A stretch of DNA of 64,000 bases from Streptomyces tuirus (lineage in GTDB: Bacteria; Actinomycetota; Actinomycetes; Streptomycetales; Streptomycetaceae): assembly GCA_018195615.1 (NCBI GenBank), contig JAGTPG010000002.1, positions 6,441,501 to 6,505,500 on the forward strand, read 5' to 3'. Below, one piece after another: positions 1 through 8,847 of this stretch. A program made the position numbers and the translations under genes. Within the stretch, counting starts at the first letter, position 1; each line of letters begins with the position of its first letter. The notes beneath the pieces are model-generated. The model was given only the letters and a program-made list of their open reading frames with translations. It was not told the origin of the DNA and searched no databases.

Positions 1-2875
1 AGTCCGGACCCTGCTCATGACACTGGGCGTCCTGGCCGTCCTCGGCATGGTGTTCACCATGTTCGCGGGCTTCTGGACGGACTGGCTCTGGTACCGGTCG
101 GTGAACTACTCGTCGGTCTTCACCACCACCCTGTGGACCAAGATCGGGCTCTTCTTCGTCTTCGGCCTGCTCATGGCCGTCGCGGTCGGCTTCAACATCT
201 GGCTGGCGCATCGGCTCCGGCCTCCGCTGAGCGCCATGTCGATGGAGCAGCAGAACCTCGACCGCTACCGGATGGGCATCGCGCCCTACAAGAAGTGGCT
301 GCTGCTCGGGATCACCGCCCTGGTGGGCCTGATCTCCGGTGCCTCCGCGTCCAGCCAGTGGCGTACCTGGCTGATGTGGGTCAACGGCGTGCCCTTCGGC
401 CAGAAGGACCCCCAGTTCAAGCTGGACGTCTCCTTCTACGCCTTCGACCTGCCCTGGTACCGGTTCCTGCTCGGCTTCGGCTTCGCCGCCGCGATCCTGT
501 CCGTGATCGCCGCAGCGCTCACGCACTACCTGTACGGCGGGCTGCGCGTCACCAGCCCGGGCGCCCGCGCCACGGCCGCGGCGACCGGACACCTGTCCGT
601 GCTCATCGGCGTCTTCGTGGCACTGAAGGCGGTCGCGTACTGGCTCGACAGGTACGGGCTCGCGGTCAAGTCCAGTGACTTCCGGGCGACCGACAACTGG
701 ACCGGCCTGCGGTACGTCGACGCCAACGCCTACCTGCCGGCCAAGACGATCCTGTTCTGCATCGCCGTCATCTGCGCGCTGCTGTTCTTCGCCACCATCT
801 GGCGGCGCACCTGGCAGCTGCCCGTGATCGGCTTCGGCCTGATGGTGCTCTCCGCGATCCTCATCGGCGGCCTGTACCCGGCCATCGTGCAGAAGTTCCA
901 GGTCCAGCCGAACGAGCAGGCCAAGGAAGCGCCGTACGTCGCGAAGAACCTCGAGGCGACGCGCAAGGCCTACGGCATCGACGGCACCAAGGTCACCGAC
1001 TACACGGGCACCAGCAAGACCGAGGACAAGACCAAGCTGCGCGACGACGTCGACTCCACGGCGAGCATCCGGATCATGGACCCGAACATCGTCTCGCCGA
1101 CGTTCCAGCAGCTCCAGCAGATCAGGAACTACTACGCGTTCCCGAACAACCTGGACGTCGACCGCTACGCCAAGGACGGCAAGGACCAGGACACGGTGAT
1201 CGGCCTGCGTGAGATCAACCTCGCGGGCATCCCGAAGAAGAACTGGATCAACAACCACTTCCGTTACACCCATGGTTACGGAGTGGTCGCCGCCGAGGGC
1301 ACCAGCGCCGACGCCCAGGGCCGGCCGAACTTCACGGAGTCCGACCTGCCCTCCGAGGGTGACCTCGGCACGTACGAGCAGCGGGTCTACTACGGCGAGA
1401 AGACCACCACGTACTCGATCGTCGGCGGCCCCCAGAAGGAGATCGACTACTCCGACGACAACGGCGAGAAGACCACCAGCTACAAGGGGAAGAGCGGGGT
1501 CGACCTCTCCAACCCGGTCAACCGGGCCGCGTACGCGGTGGCGTTCGGCGAGCCGCAGATCCTGTACTCCGGCGCCATCGGCGACGGTTCGAGGGTCCTG
1601 TACAACCGCACGCCCAAGGAGCGCGTCGAGGCGGTCGCCCCGTGGCTGACCATCGACGGCGACGCCTACCCGGCGGTGGTGAACGGCAAGATCCAGTGGA
1701 TCGTCGACGCGTACACGACGACGAACGGATACCCGTACTCCTCGCGTACGACCCTCGGCGACACCACGGCCGACTCGCTGACCGCCACCAACGACAGCCG
1801 CGCCGTGGTGGCCCAGCAGAACCAGGTCAACTACATCCGCAACTCGGTGAAGGCGACCGTCGACGCGTACACCGGCGAGGTCAAGCTCTACCAGTGGGAC
1901 ACCAAGGACCCGGTCCTGAAGACCTGGATGAAGGCCTTCCCGGACACGGTCGAGCCCAAGAGCGACATCTCCAAGGACCTGATGGACCATCTGCGCTACC
2001 CGCAGGACCTGTTCAAGGTCCAGCGGGAGCTGCTCACGCGCTACCACGTGAAGGACGCGACGACGTTCCTCAGCGGCAGCGAGGTGTGGCAGGTGCCGGA
2101 CGACCCGACGAACCGGTCGGGCAGCGCGGTGCCGCCGTACTACCTGAGCATGAAGATGCCCGACCAGCAGGCGCAGGCGTTCTCGCTGACGACGACCTTC
2201 ACGCCCAACGGCCGTGACAACCTCAGTGCGTTCATGGCGGTCGACGCCGAGGCGGGCACCAGTGACTACGGCAAGATCAGAATCCTGAAACTGCCGACGA
2301 ACACCACGGTGAACGGACCCAAGCAGGTCCAGAGCCAGTTCAACTCCCAAGAGGACATCGCCGAGTCCATCAGGCTCCTGAGAGGCGGCGACTCCGAGGT
2401 GGAGTACGGCAACCTGCTGACGGTGCCGCTCGACGGAGGACTGCTCTACGTGGAGCCGGTCTACGTACGCGGTGGTGGACTGAAGTACCCGCTGCTGCGC
2501 AAGGTCCTGGTGACCTACGGAGGCCAGACCGCCTTCGAGAACACGCTCGACGAGGCCCTCAACAAGGTCTTCGGAGCCGAGGGCGCGACTCCCGAGCCAC
2601 CGGACGAGGGCGATTCGACCACACCACCGCCGACGTCCGACAACCCGACGGTCCAGCAGGCCCTGGAGGACGCCCAGAAGGCGTTCGACGCGGGTCAGGA
2701 GGCCCTGAAGGACAACGACTGGGAGGCGTACGGCCGGGCGCAGAAGGACCTGGAGGACGCCCTGCAGCGAGCCGAGGACGCACAGGCCGCGAGCCGGACC
2801 GGCGGTGCCGGCGGCGGGGAGAGCAAGCCCAGCGGCAGTCCGAGCGGCAGTCCGAGCCCGAAGCCGAGCAGTTAG
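1..2875 (+). CDS. UPF0182 family integral membrane protein (5' end outside window)
   Basis: The reading frame is open from base 1 (V-R-T-L-L before the first visible Met at 17), so the true start lies just left of the window. About 950 residues are visible. The first ~300 carry roughly seven hydrophobic segments. They are followed by a large extracytoplasmic-looking domain and an acidic, Ala/Gln-rich, probably helical tail (about residues 890-930) that ends in a Ser/Pro/Gly/Lys-rich low-complexity stretch. Length and architecture match the actinobacterial UPF0182 family, whose biochemical role is unknown. The gene reads into the initiator tRNA 57 bases downstream with no obvious terminator between them. 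Family assignment is secure; function is not. Confidence 0.9.
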   Translation, partial: VRTLLMTLGVLAVLGMVFTMFAGFWTDWLWYRSVNYSSVFTTTLWTKIGLFFVFGLLMAVAVGFNIWLAHRLRPPLSAMSMEQQNLDRYRMGIAPYKKWLLLGITALVGLISGASASSQWRTWLMWVNGVPFGQKDPQFKLDVSFYAFDLPWYRFLLGFGFAAAILSVIAAALTHYLYGGLRVTSPGARATAAATGHLSVLIGVFVALKAVAYWLDRYGLAVKSSDFRATDNWTGLRYVDANAYLPAKTILFCIAVICALLFFATIWRRTWQLPVIGFGLMVLSAILIGGLYPAIVQKFQVQPNEQAKEAPYVAKNLEATRKAYGIDGTKVTDYTGTSKTEDKTKLRDDVDSTASIRIMDPNIVSPTFQQLQQIRNYYAFPNNLDVDRYAKDGKDQDTVIGLREINLAGIPKKNWINNHFRYTHGYGVVAAEGTSADAQGRPNFTESDLPSEGDLGTYEQRVYYGEKTTTYSIVGGPQKEIDYSDDNGEKTTSYKGKSGVDLSNPVNRAAYAVAFGEPQILYSGAIGDGSRVLYNRTPKERVEAVAPWLTIDGDAYPAVVNGKIQWIVDAYTTTNGYPYSSRTTLGDTTADSLTATNDSRAVVAQQNQVNYIRNSVKATVDAYTGEVKLYQWDTKDPVLKTWMKAFPDTVEPKSDISKDLMDHLRYPQDLFKVQRELLTRYHVKDATTFLSGSEVWQVPDDPTNRSGSAVPPYYLSMKMPDQQAQAFSLTTTFTPNGRDNLSAFMAVDAEAGTSDYGKIRILKLPTNTTVNGPKQVQSQFNSQEDIAESIRLLRGGDSEVEYGNLLTVPLDGGLLYVEPVYVRGGGLKYPLLRKVLVTYGGQTAFENTLDEALNKVFGAEGATPEPPDEGDSTTPPPTSDNPTVQQALEDAQKAFDAGQEALKDNDWEAYGRAQKDLEDALQRAEDAQAASRTGGAGGGESKPSGSPSGSPSPKPSS

Positions 2876-2932
2876 GGCCCTGGCCTGGTCAAATGCCCAT
2901 CCCGCGCCGTGATACGGTTGTGCACACAACGG

Positions 2933-3006
2933 CGCGGGGTGGAGCAGCTCGGTAGCTCGCTGGGCTCATAACCCAGAGGTCGCAGGTTCAAATCCTGTCC
3001 CCGCTA
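2933..3006 (+). tRNA. initiator tRNA-fMet (CAT), copy 1
   Basis: A 74-nt cloverleaf without encoded CCA. The anticodon loop is CTCATAA. Initiator hallmarks are visible: an unpaired 1:72 position (C against T), three consecutive G:C pairs next to the anticodon loop (GGG/CCC) and an A11:T24 pair in the D stem. A -10-like TACGGT lies at 2913-2918, but I see no convincing -35. A 16-bp hairpin follows 35 bases after the 3' end. The sequence is identical to the copy at 5361-5434. Confidence 0.97.
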
Positions 3007-3040
3007 CTGAAGTCGCGATGTCCAAGCGGCAGAGCGACAC

Positions 3041-3077
3041 CGAAGGCCCGGATTCCACACAGGAATCCGGGCCTTCG
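3041..3077 (+). terminator. strong hairpin after tRNA-fMet copy 1
   Basis: Perfect 16-bp inverted repeat (3041-3056 with 3062-3077) around a 5-base loop. No T-tract follows, as is usual for Streptomyces terminators. It sits 34 bases after the tRNA and most likely defines its 3' processing or termination boundary. Confidence 0.8.
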
Positions 3078-3239
3078 TGATGTGTGAACGCATGTGCTGA
3101 TGGGAGCTGTGGCCGTGCCGTCGGGGGAGTTGGGAGATCTGTGTTTGACTTGTCTCTCTGTGGGCATGTCGACAAAACGCTGTAGTGACCTCAATGGCTG
3201 CGGTATACCAGGTGTACCCAGGTTGCAGGTGGTGCGACG

Positions 3240-5063
3240 ATGGACGTTATGGGGGACAAGGCAACTCTGTTCGAGACAGGGCGTTTTGTGCAGCCTTCCA
3301 GCCGGGAGGACACCGACACCCCGGACGAGACCGGGGAGATCGCCGACGAGGCGGCCGAGGAGCTGCGTCAGCGGCTCGCCGCGGAGGCCGGCGACGTCGA
3401 GGCGATGAGTGTCCTCGGGGCCATGCTGCTGCGCCGTGGTGACCTCGACGGTGCCGAACCCCATCTGCGTGCCGCCACCGCCGCGGGCGACCGGGCCGCC
3501 GCCAACAACCTCGGAGTCCTTCTCCACCAGCGCGGATACGCCGACGAGGCCGCCGGCTGGTGGCGGATCGCCGCCGTCGCCGGATCCGCGGCAGCCGCGC
3601 ACGCCCTCGGACGGCACCACCGCGAGCGCGGCGACGAACCCGCCGCCGAGTACTGGCTGCGCCAGTCCGCGGAACAGGGTCACACCCTGGGCGCGTACGC
3701 CCTCGCCGACCTGCTGGAGCACCGCGGTGACGCCGCGGCCGAGCAGTGGCTGCGGGTCGCGGCCGAGCGCGGGCACCGGGAGGCGGCGTACCGGCTGGCG
3801 CGGGCGCTGGACCGGAAGCCGGCGCGGGAGAGCGACGGTGACGACGGTGTCCCGGCGCCGGCAGAGGCCGAGCAGTGGTACCGGCAGGCCGCCGCGCGCG
3901 GCCACCGCCGGGCCGCGCTGCACCTCGGGACGATCCTGGAGAAGCGCGGCGAGCTCAAGGAGGCCGGACGCTGGTACCTGACGTCCGCCAAGGACGGCGA
4001 GGCGCGGGCGGCCTGCGCCCTCGGGTTCCTGCTGCGTGACGCGGGCGACACCGAGAACGCCGCCGTGTGGTGGCTGCGGGCCGCCCAGGACGGCGACGGC
4101 AACGCGGCGAACGCGCTGGGCGCGCTGCACGCCGAGCGGGGCGAGACCCAGACCGCCGAGCGGTGGTACCGGGCCGCGATGGACGCGGGCGACGTGAACG
4201 GCGCGTACAACCTGGGGCTGCTCTGCGCCGAGCAGGGGCGTACGCCGCAGGCCGAGCAGTGGTACCGGCAGGCGGCCTACGCCGGGCACCGGGAGGCCGC
4301 GAACGCGCTGGCGATCCTGCTGCTGCGGGGCGGGGACGAGGCGGGCGCGGAGCCGTGGTTCTCCAAGGCCGCGGAGGCCGGGAGCGTGGACGCCGCGTTC
4401 AATCTGGGCATCCTGCACGCCGGGCGGGGCGAGGAGAAGGCCGCGCTCGGCTGGTACGAGCGGGCCGCTGCCGCCGGGCACACCGAGGCGGCGCTCCAGG
4501 TCGGCATGGCGCGTCTGCGCGAGGGCGACGAGCAGGAGGCCGAGCGGCACCTGCGGTGCGCGGCCGGGGGCGGGAGCGCCGAGGCCGCGTACCGGCTGGC
4601 GACCGTGCTGGACGCGCGGCGGCCGCCGGAGCCGGCACACGAGCTCGGGGAGCCGGTGCACCGGCGGAGCGAGTGCGAGGAGTGGTACGAGCGGGCTGCC
4701 TCGCAGGGGCATCGGCGGGCCCAGGTGCGGGTCGGCATGCTGGCCGCGGCCCGGGGAGATGTCGTCGAGGCGGCCCGGTGGTACCGGGAGGCTGCCGAGG
4801 CCGGGTCCCGGAACGGGGCGTTCAATCTGGGGCTGCTGCTGGCCCGGGAGGGGAGTGAGCCCGAGGCGGCGGTGTGGTGGACGCGGGCGGCTGACGCGGG
4901 GCACGGTCGGGCGGCGTTGCGGCTGGCCCTCGTCTACGCGCGTCGGGGAGAGCTGGCGGAGGGGCAGCGGTGGGCCGACCGGGCCGTGTCGCTCGGGCCG
5001 GCGTCTGTCGCGGAGCGGGCGGAGCGGTTGCGGGATGCGCTTCGGCAGGAGCTGTCCGCGTGA
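3240..5063 (+). CDS. TPR/Sel1-like repeat protein
   Basis: A 607-residue soluble protein made almost entirely of ~36-residue helical repeats. The repeats have the Sel1/TPR pattern: W-Y/W-W followed by R-x-A-A-x-x-G-H/D and A-A-x-x-L-G. At least a dozen units are recognisable between residues ~45 and ~590. There is no signal peptide or membrane segment. It is probably a protein-interaction scaffold; partners are unknown. ATG 3240 is preceded by a GGTGG-containing stretch, and ATG 3249 (M-G-D-K) is an equally plausible start. The gene stands alone between two initiator tRNAs and ends before a 9-bp hairpin. The opposite strand is open for most of its length only because of codon bias. Confidence 0.85.
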   Translation: MDVMGDKATLFETGRFVQPSSREDTDTPDETGEIADEAAEELRQRLAAEAGDVEAMSVLGAMLLRRGDLDGAEPHLRAATAAGDRAAANNLGVLLHQRGYADEAAGWWRIAAVAGSAAAAHALGRHHRERGDEPAAEYWLRQSAEQGHTLGAYALADLLEHRGDAAAEQWLRVAAERGHREAAYRLARALDRKPARESDGDDGVPAPAEAEQWYRQAAARGHRRAALHLGTILEKRGELKEAGRWYLTSAKDGEARAACALGFLLRDAGDTENAAVWWLRAAQDGDGNAANALGALHAERGETQTAERWYRAAMDAGDVNGAYNLGLLCAEQGRTPQAEQWYRQAAYAGHREAANALAILLLRGGDEAGAEPWFSKAAEAGSVDAAFNLGILHAGRGEEKAALGWYERAAAAGHTEAALQVGMARLREGDEQEAERHLRCAAGGGSAEAAYRLATVLDARRPPEPAHELGEPVHRRSECEEWYERAASQGHRRAQVRVGMLAAARGDVVEAARWYREAAEAGSRNGAFNLGLLLAREGSEPEAAVWWTRAADAGHGRAALRLALVYARRGELAEGQRWADRAVSLGPASVAERAERLRDALRQELSA

Positions 5064-5145
5064 CGCCGGGTTGCTGACCGGGTGCTCGGCGTCGGTGCTG
5101 AGGCCGGGTGGGTGCGGCAGCCCGGCGGAGCGGGGTGCCTCCCCG

Positions 5146-5298
5146 AGCTCTCGGCTTCTCCCCAAGTTCTCGGCTTCGCTCGAACAGGGGGGACCCCCAT
5201 GAGCAGGGGGACCCCCATCGCCCACCCGTGCCGCCCTCGGCGGCACGATTGCCCGCAGCTCAGCGGGGCGCGAGCCTGCGGCTGAGCGGGGCGCGAGC
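5146..5298. repeat. Intergenic short direct repeats
   Basis: The 297 bases between the TPR gene and the second tRNA hold no gene but several duplicated words. AGCTCTCGGCTTCT at 5146 and AGTTCTCGGCTTCG at 5165 are near copies. CAGGGGGGACCCCCAT at 5185 is repeated as CAGGGGGACCCCCAT at 5204. AGCGGGGCGCGAGC occurs at both 5262 and 5285. The G-run/C-run units can fold on themselves. I recall similar cassettes scattered between Streptomyces genes, but their role is not established. Confidence 0.6.
5227..5247 (+). terminator. hairpin downstream of TPR gene
   Basis: Perfect 9-bp stem CGTGCCGCC/GGCGGCACG with a CTC loop, 164 bases after the TPR stop codon. There is no T-tract. A near-identical stem occurs at 31304-31323 after the acetyltransferase gene, which suggests a reused terminator-like element. 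Confidence 0.5.
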
Positions 5299-5318
5299 GC
5301 GTTGCTCGCCTAACCGAT

Positions 5319-5348
5319 TTGCATCTGGCCTCTGCGCTCACGTAACGT
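5319..5348 (+). promoter_or_regulatory. candidate promoter of tRNA-fMet copy 2
   Basis: TTGCAT (5319-5324) and TAACGT (5343-5348) are separated by 18 bases and end 12 bases before the mature tRNA 5' end. This fits a vegetative promoter with a very short leader. Copy 1 has only the -10-like part. Confidence 0.5.
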
Positions 5349-5360
5349 TGCATTCACCGA

Positions 5361-5434
5361 CGCGGGGTGGAGCAGCTCGGTAGCTCGCTGGGCTCATAAC
5401 CCAGAGGTCGCAGGTTCAAATCCTGTCCCCGCTA
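5361..5434 (+). tRNA. initiator tRNA-fMet (CAT), copy 2
   Basis: Identical in all 74 bases to the copy at 2933-3006, with the same initiator features (C1 unpaired with T72, three G:C pairs in the anticodon stem, A11:T24). The flanks differ, so the duplication is limited to the tRNA itself plus a few bases. A 13-bp hairpin follows immediately. Confidence 0.97.
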
Positions 5435-5441
5435 CTGAAGG

Positions 5442-5477
5442 CCGAGGGCCGGAATCCAGAAGGGTTCCGGCCCTCGG
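5442..5477. terminator. bidirectional hairpin after tRNA-fMet copy 2
   Basis: 13-bp inverted repeat (5442-5454 with 5465-5477) with a 10-base loop. It lies between the tRNA (plus strand) and the end of the solute-binding protein gene (minus strand, stop at 5483), so it can serve both. Confidence 0.7.
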
Positions 5478-5482
5478 TGTGT

Positions 5483-6612
5483 TCAGCGGCGGTGGCCCAC
5501 CGCCTCCTCGTAGAGGGAGCGGGTCACCGTCCTGGATTCCAGAAGGGAGTCGCCTTCCGCCGCTCCCTGGGCCAGGTATGCCGCCTGCAGGCGGTCCGTC
5601 GTGCCCGTGCGGATCTCCCAGTCCATGCGCAGGGACGGGGTGGACCGGAGGATCGCCTCGTCGGTCTTCAGGAGCTTCGCCAAGTATGTGACGTACCTCT
5701 CGTCCTGCTTGTAGTCGGCGGCGAAGTACGTGTTCACCGTGCGGATGTACGCCCGCAGCAGGGCCACCCCCGCGTCCACGTCGTCGTTGAGCAGGCTCGG
5801 GCCGTAGAGCATGCCACCCAGGGGCTCGCCGGGCGGCTGGCCGCCCAGGAAGGCGTAGCCGGGTTCGCCGTCGACCCGGCGCCACACCGGATCCAGCAGC
5901 CACGCGGAGTCGACGCCGCCGTTCTGGAGGGCCGTGAGGACGTCGGCCGAGCCGAGCTGCTGGTAGCGGATCCGGTCCAGGCCGCCGCCGTGCCGCTCCA
6001 AGGCCCGCTCCATGGGGTAGGCGATCACCGAGCCCTTCCCGATCATCGTGCCGAGCCTGCGGTCGGCCATCCGGACGGAGGCCGCCGTCTCGCCGTCCTT
6101 CAGCCGCACCCACAGGCCGCTCTTCGAGCGCGGGTCCGGCGAGAAGTTGCCCGCGACCCAGCGGATCGTGAAGCCCCCGCGGATGCCGTTCATGACCGCT
6201 GCCTCCGGGGCCGCCCAGAGTGCGTCGACCTCGCCCTTGGCCAGCAGGGGGAGGGCCTCGGGCGTCGGCAGGACCTTCAGCGTGACGTCCAGGCCTTCCT
6301 TCTCGAACTCGCCCTTGTCGACGGCCACCCGCAGCGGAGCGACGTACTCCGCGCTCAGCGTGCCGGTCGCGATCGTCAGCTCGCGGGGCTCGGGGAGTCG
6401 CCGCGGGGGAGGGGAGCCGGGGCTGCAGCGGGCCGGGCCACGGTCGGGGCGAGGTCGGCGGGGTCCGTCCAGGAGCCGGCGCCGCAGCCGTCGACCGGGC
6501 GGATCGTGCGGGTTCCCTCGTCCGCCCTCGGCGCCGAGCCGCCGGAGGGCGACGAGGAGCAGGCCGCGGATGCCAGCAGGGCGCCAAGGAGCAGGAGAGC
6601 GCGTCCTCTCAT
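5483..6612 (-). CDS. ABC transporter substrate-binding lipoprotein, SsuA/TauA-like (frameshifted)
   Basis: The N-terminal part (from ATG at 6612) is a lipoprotein signal: M-R-G-R, a Leu/Ala-rich core and the lipobox S-A-A-C. It is followed by a ~50-residue Pro/Ala/Asp-rich linker that stops at 6376. The binding domain continues in another frame from the region of T-I-A-T-G-T-L-S-A-E-Y-V down to 5483. One base added in the GGGG run at 6385-6388 joins the two halves. The fold resembles NMT1/SsuA-type periplasmic binding proteins for sulfonates, nitrate or pyrimidine precursors; the ligand is not predictable. It forms one minus-strand cluster with the permease and ATPase upstream. Confidence 0.8.
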
Positions 6613-7472
6613 GACTGCCCCCGTCCCCGGTCGCGCGGCGCCCACGGGGTGAGCAGGCGGCCCACGAACCGGACCAGCTCCGAGAAGAGCACTCCCAGGA
6701 CGGCGACGCAGACGATGCCGACGAACATCACGTCGTTCTGGAAGAGGGCGCGGGAGTCGAAGATCAGGTGGCCCAGGCCGTCGGTCGCGGCGATCTGCTC
6801 CGAGGCGACGATCACCAGGACCGCCACGCCCGCCGCGATCCGCGCGCCCACCAGGACGGCGGGCAGGGACGCCGGGAGCAGGACGTGCCGGAACATCTGC
6901 CACGGGGAGGCCCCGAAGACCCGGCCGGCGTCGCGGTGGCCGTCGGGGACCGCCATGACCGCCGACATCGTGGAGATCCAGACGAAGAAGAAGACCGTGG
7001 CCGCCACCAGCGCCACCTGCGGGCCCTCGCCCAGGCCGAACATGTTCAGGAAGACGGGGAGAAGGGCCAGCTTCGGTACGACGTACAGCGCGTCGAGCAG
7101 CGGTTCCAGGGCCGCCCGTACCAGGGACAGCGACCCCATCAGCAGGCCCAGCAGATAGCCCGCCGCCGTGCCGACGGCGTAGCCGGCCAGGACGCGCTGG
7201 GTGGTCGCCCACACGTCCGGCCACAGCTCACCGGCCGTGGCCCGGTCCCAGCCGTCCGCGAGGATCGTGGAGGGCGCCGGGTAGACGCGGTCGTCGATCC
7301 AGCCCTGGACGGCGGCCAGCTGCCAGAGCAGCACCAGGAGGAGCGGGACGGCCGCGGCGAGGGACAGTTCCAGGGCGCGGCGGCGGCGATGGGTGCGTGC
7401 CGGGTGCAGTTCGCGCGGGCCAGGGCGTCGGACCAGGACCGATCCTGTCGTCTCGGGAGCGACCGTGGTCAT
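6609..7472 (-). CDS. ABC transporter permease, SsuC/TauC-like
   Basis: About 287 residues with six membrane segments. The BPD_transp_1 domain carries the EAA-like loop around G-A-S-P-W-Q-M-F-R-H-V-L-L-P. ATG at 7472 is chosen because GGAGG lies nine bases upstream and the ATG overlaps the ATPase stop as ATGA. A longer reading to 7505 lacks these features. The 3' end overlaps the lipoprotein start by four bases, so the three genes are translationally coupled. It should form the membrane channel of the importer. Confidence 0.88.
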   Translation of the reverse strand: MTTVAPETTGSVLVRRPGPRELHPARTHRRRRALELSLAAAVPLLLVLLWQLAAVQGWIDDRVYPAPSTILADGWDRATAGELWPDVWATTQRVLAGYAVGTAAGYLLGLLMGSLSLVRAALEPLLDALYVVPKLALLPVFLNMFGLGEGPQVALVAATVFFFVWISTMSAVMAVPDGHRDAGRVFGASPWQMFRHVLLPASLPAVLVGARIAAGVAVLVIVASEQIAATDGLGHLIFDSRALFQNDVMFVGIVCVAVLGVLFSELVRFVGRLLTPWAPRDRGRGQS

Positions 7473-8236
7473 GCGGGCACCGCCTCCTTCCGCAGCAGGT
7501 CCCACAGCTCGCTCTTCAACGCGGTGAACTCGGGGGCGGCGCGGACGTCACCGGTGCGCGGGCGCGGGAAGGGCGGGCGGTGCTCGGCGATGATCCGGCC
7601 CGGGCGGGCGGACATCACCAGGACGCGGTCGCCGAGGACGATCGCCTCCTCCAGGCTGTGGGTGATGAACAGGGGCGTCGTGCGCAGCGCCTGGGTGATC
7701 TCCAGCAGCTCGTCCTGGAGGATCGTGCGGAGCTGGGCGTCCAGGGCCGCGAAGGGCTCGTCCATCAGGAGCAGTTCGGGCTCGACCGCCAGGGCGCGGG
7801 CGATGGCGACCCGCTGCCGCATGCCGCCCGAGAGGGTTGCCGGGTAGGCGTGCGCGAAGTCGGCGAGGCCCGTCCGGGCCAGCCAGTCGGCGGCCCGGGC
7901 GTCGGCCTCCCGGCGCGGGACGCGCTGCACGTCGAGGCCGAAGCGGACGTTGGCCTGGACGGTCTTCCAGTCGTAGATGCCGTAGTCCTGGAAGATCATG
8001 GCTGCCGGGCGTGCACTCAAGGTGCGGATCTCCAGCGTGCCCGTGCTGGGCCGGAGCAGTCCGGCGGCGATGCGCAGCAGGGTCGACTTGCCGCAGCCCG
8101 AGGGGCCGACCAGGCAGACGAACTCGCCGGGCGCGACGGTCAGGTCGAGGGGGCCGAGGGCGTCGACCGCGCGGGTGCCCCGGCCGAAGGCGCGCGTCAG
8201 GTCATGGGCGGTGACTTTCGGATACGGCTCTCCCAC
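7469..8236 (-). CDS. ABC transporter ATP-binding protein, SsuB/TauB-like
   Basis: A 255-residue ATPase with Walker A G-P-S-G-C-G-K-S-T (about residues 45-53), the signature S-G-G-M-R-Q-R, Walker B L-L-L-M-D-E-P-F-A-A-L-D and the switch His in F-I-T-H-S. The sequence type is the nitrate/sulfonate/taurine importer group. It is the first gene of the three-gene minus-strand operon and energises uptake together with the permease and lipoprotein. No regulatory site for a specific ligand is apparent upstream. Confidence 0.92.
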   Translation of the reverse strand: MGEPYPKVTAHDLTRAFGRGTRAVDALGPLDLTVAPGEFVCLVGPSGCGKSTLLRIAAGLLRPSTGTLEIRTLSARPAAMIFQDYGIYDWKTVQANVRFGLDVQRVPRREADARAADWLARTGLADFAHAYPATLSGGMRQRVAIARALAVEPELLLMDEPFAALDAQLRTILQDELLEITQALRTTPLFITHSLEEAIVLGDRVLVMSARPGRIIAEHRPPFPRPRTGDVRAAPEFTALKSELWDLLRKEAVPA

Positions 8237-8327
8237 TTCGGTCTCCTCGCGGAGTGCGGAACGGACTGGTGGGTGCCGTTGACCATATGACGACCCGTCA
8301 GATACGGGAAGTGCGCAGGCATGAACA

Positions 8328-8355
8328 AGCCCCGGCGCCGATGGGTGCCGGGGCT
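8328..8355 (-). terminator. hairpin downstream of the Fur-family gene
   Basis: Stem of about 12 bp (AGCCCCGGC with GCCGGGGCT plus inner pairs) and a 4-base loop, 15 bases beyond the stop of the Fur-family gene. It separates that gene from the ABC transporter operon that follows on the same strand. Confidence 0.7.
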
Positions 8356-8369
8356 GTCGCGCTGGAAGG

Positions 8370-8786
8370 CTAGGCGGCCGCGCAGTTCGGGCAGACGCCG
8401 CGGTACGTCACCTCGACGTCCGAGACCGTGAAGCCGAAGCGCTCCGAGTCGGGGAGGTCCGCCAGCGGGTTGCCGATCGGGTGCACGTCCCGGATCGCGC
8501 CGCACTGGGCGCAGACCAGGTGGTGGTGCGGCCGGTGGGCGTTGGGGTCGTACCGCTTGGCGCGCTGGTCGGTGGAGACCTCCAGCACCTCGCCGAGCGA
8601 GACCAGCTCGCCGAGCGTGTTGTAGACGGTCGCCCGGGAGATCTCGGGCAGCTTGGAGACGGCCCGGGCGTGGACCTCGTCGGCCGTCAGATGGACGTGT
8701 TCGCCGTCGAGGACCTCGGCCACGACGCGTCGCTGCGCGGTCATCCGCCAACCGCGTCCGCGCAGCCGTTCCAGAAGGTCACTCAT
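8370..8786 (-). CDS. catR: Fur-family peroxide-type repressor, CatR-like
   Basis: A 138-residue Fur/PerR-type regulator. The N-terminal winged helix contains the recognition helix region S-R-A-T-V-Y-N-T-L. The dimerisation domain has H-H-H-L-V-C-A-Q-C and a C-terminal C-P-N-C, giving the two CxxC pairs of the structural zinc site. It is divergent from the catalase gene. In S. coelicolor the equivalent neighbour CatR represses the catalase and itself under reducing conditions, which is the basis for the name. ATG 8786 is preferred; an in-frame GTG lies six bases upstream. The shared intergenic region carries a perfect palindrome (8854-8866). Confidence 0.88.
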   Translation of the reverse strand: MSDLLERLRGRGWRMTAQRRVVAEVLDGEHVHLTADEVHARAVSKLPEISRATVYNTLGELVSLGEVLEVSTDQRAKRYDPNAHRPHHHLVCAQCGAIRDVHPIGNPLADLPDSERFGFTVSDVEVTYRGVCPNCAAA

Positions 8787-8847
8787 GAGCACCAGCCTAA
8801 CAGCAAAAGGGACCAGGTCCCGAACAGGTGTGAAGTTAGAGTCTTGC

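Noticed and set aside
5185..5218. CRISPR-like repeated units
   Set aside because: Only two copies, 15-16 bases, no spacers of uniform length and no cas genes in the window.
2988..5246. Long open frame (752 codons) on the minus strand opposite the TPR gene
   Set aside because: Pro/Arg/Gly/Leu-rich translation with no family features; it mirrors the codon bias of the repeat-rich TPR gene.
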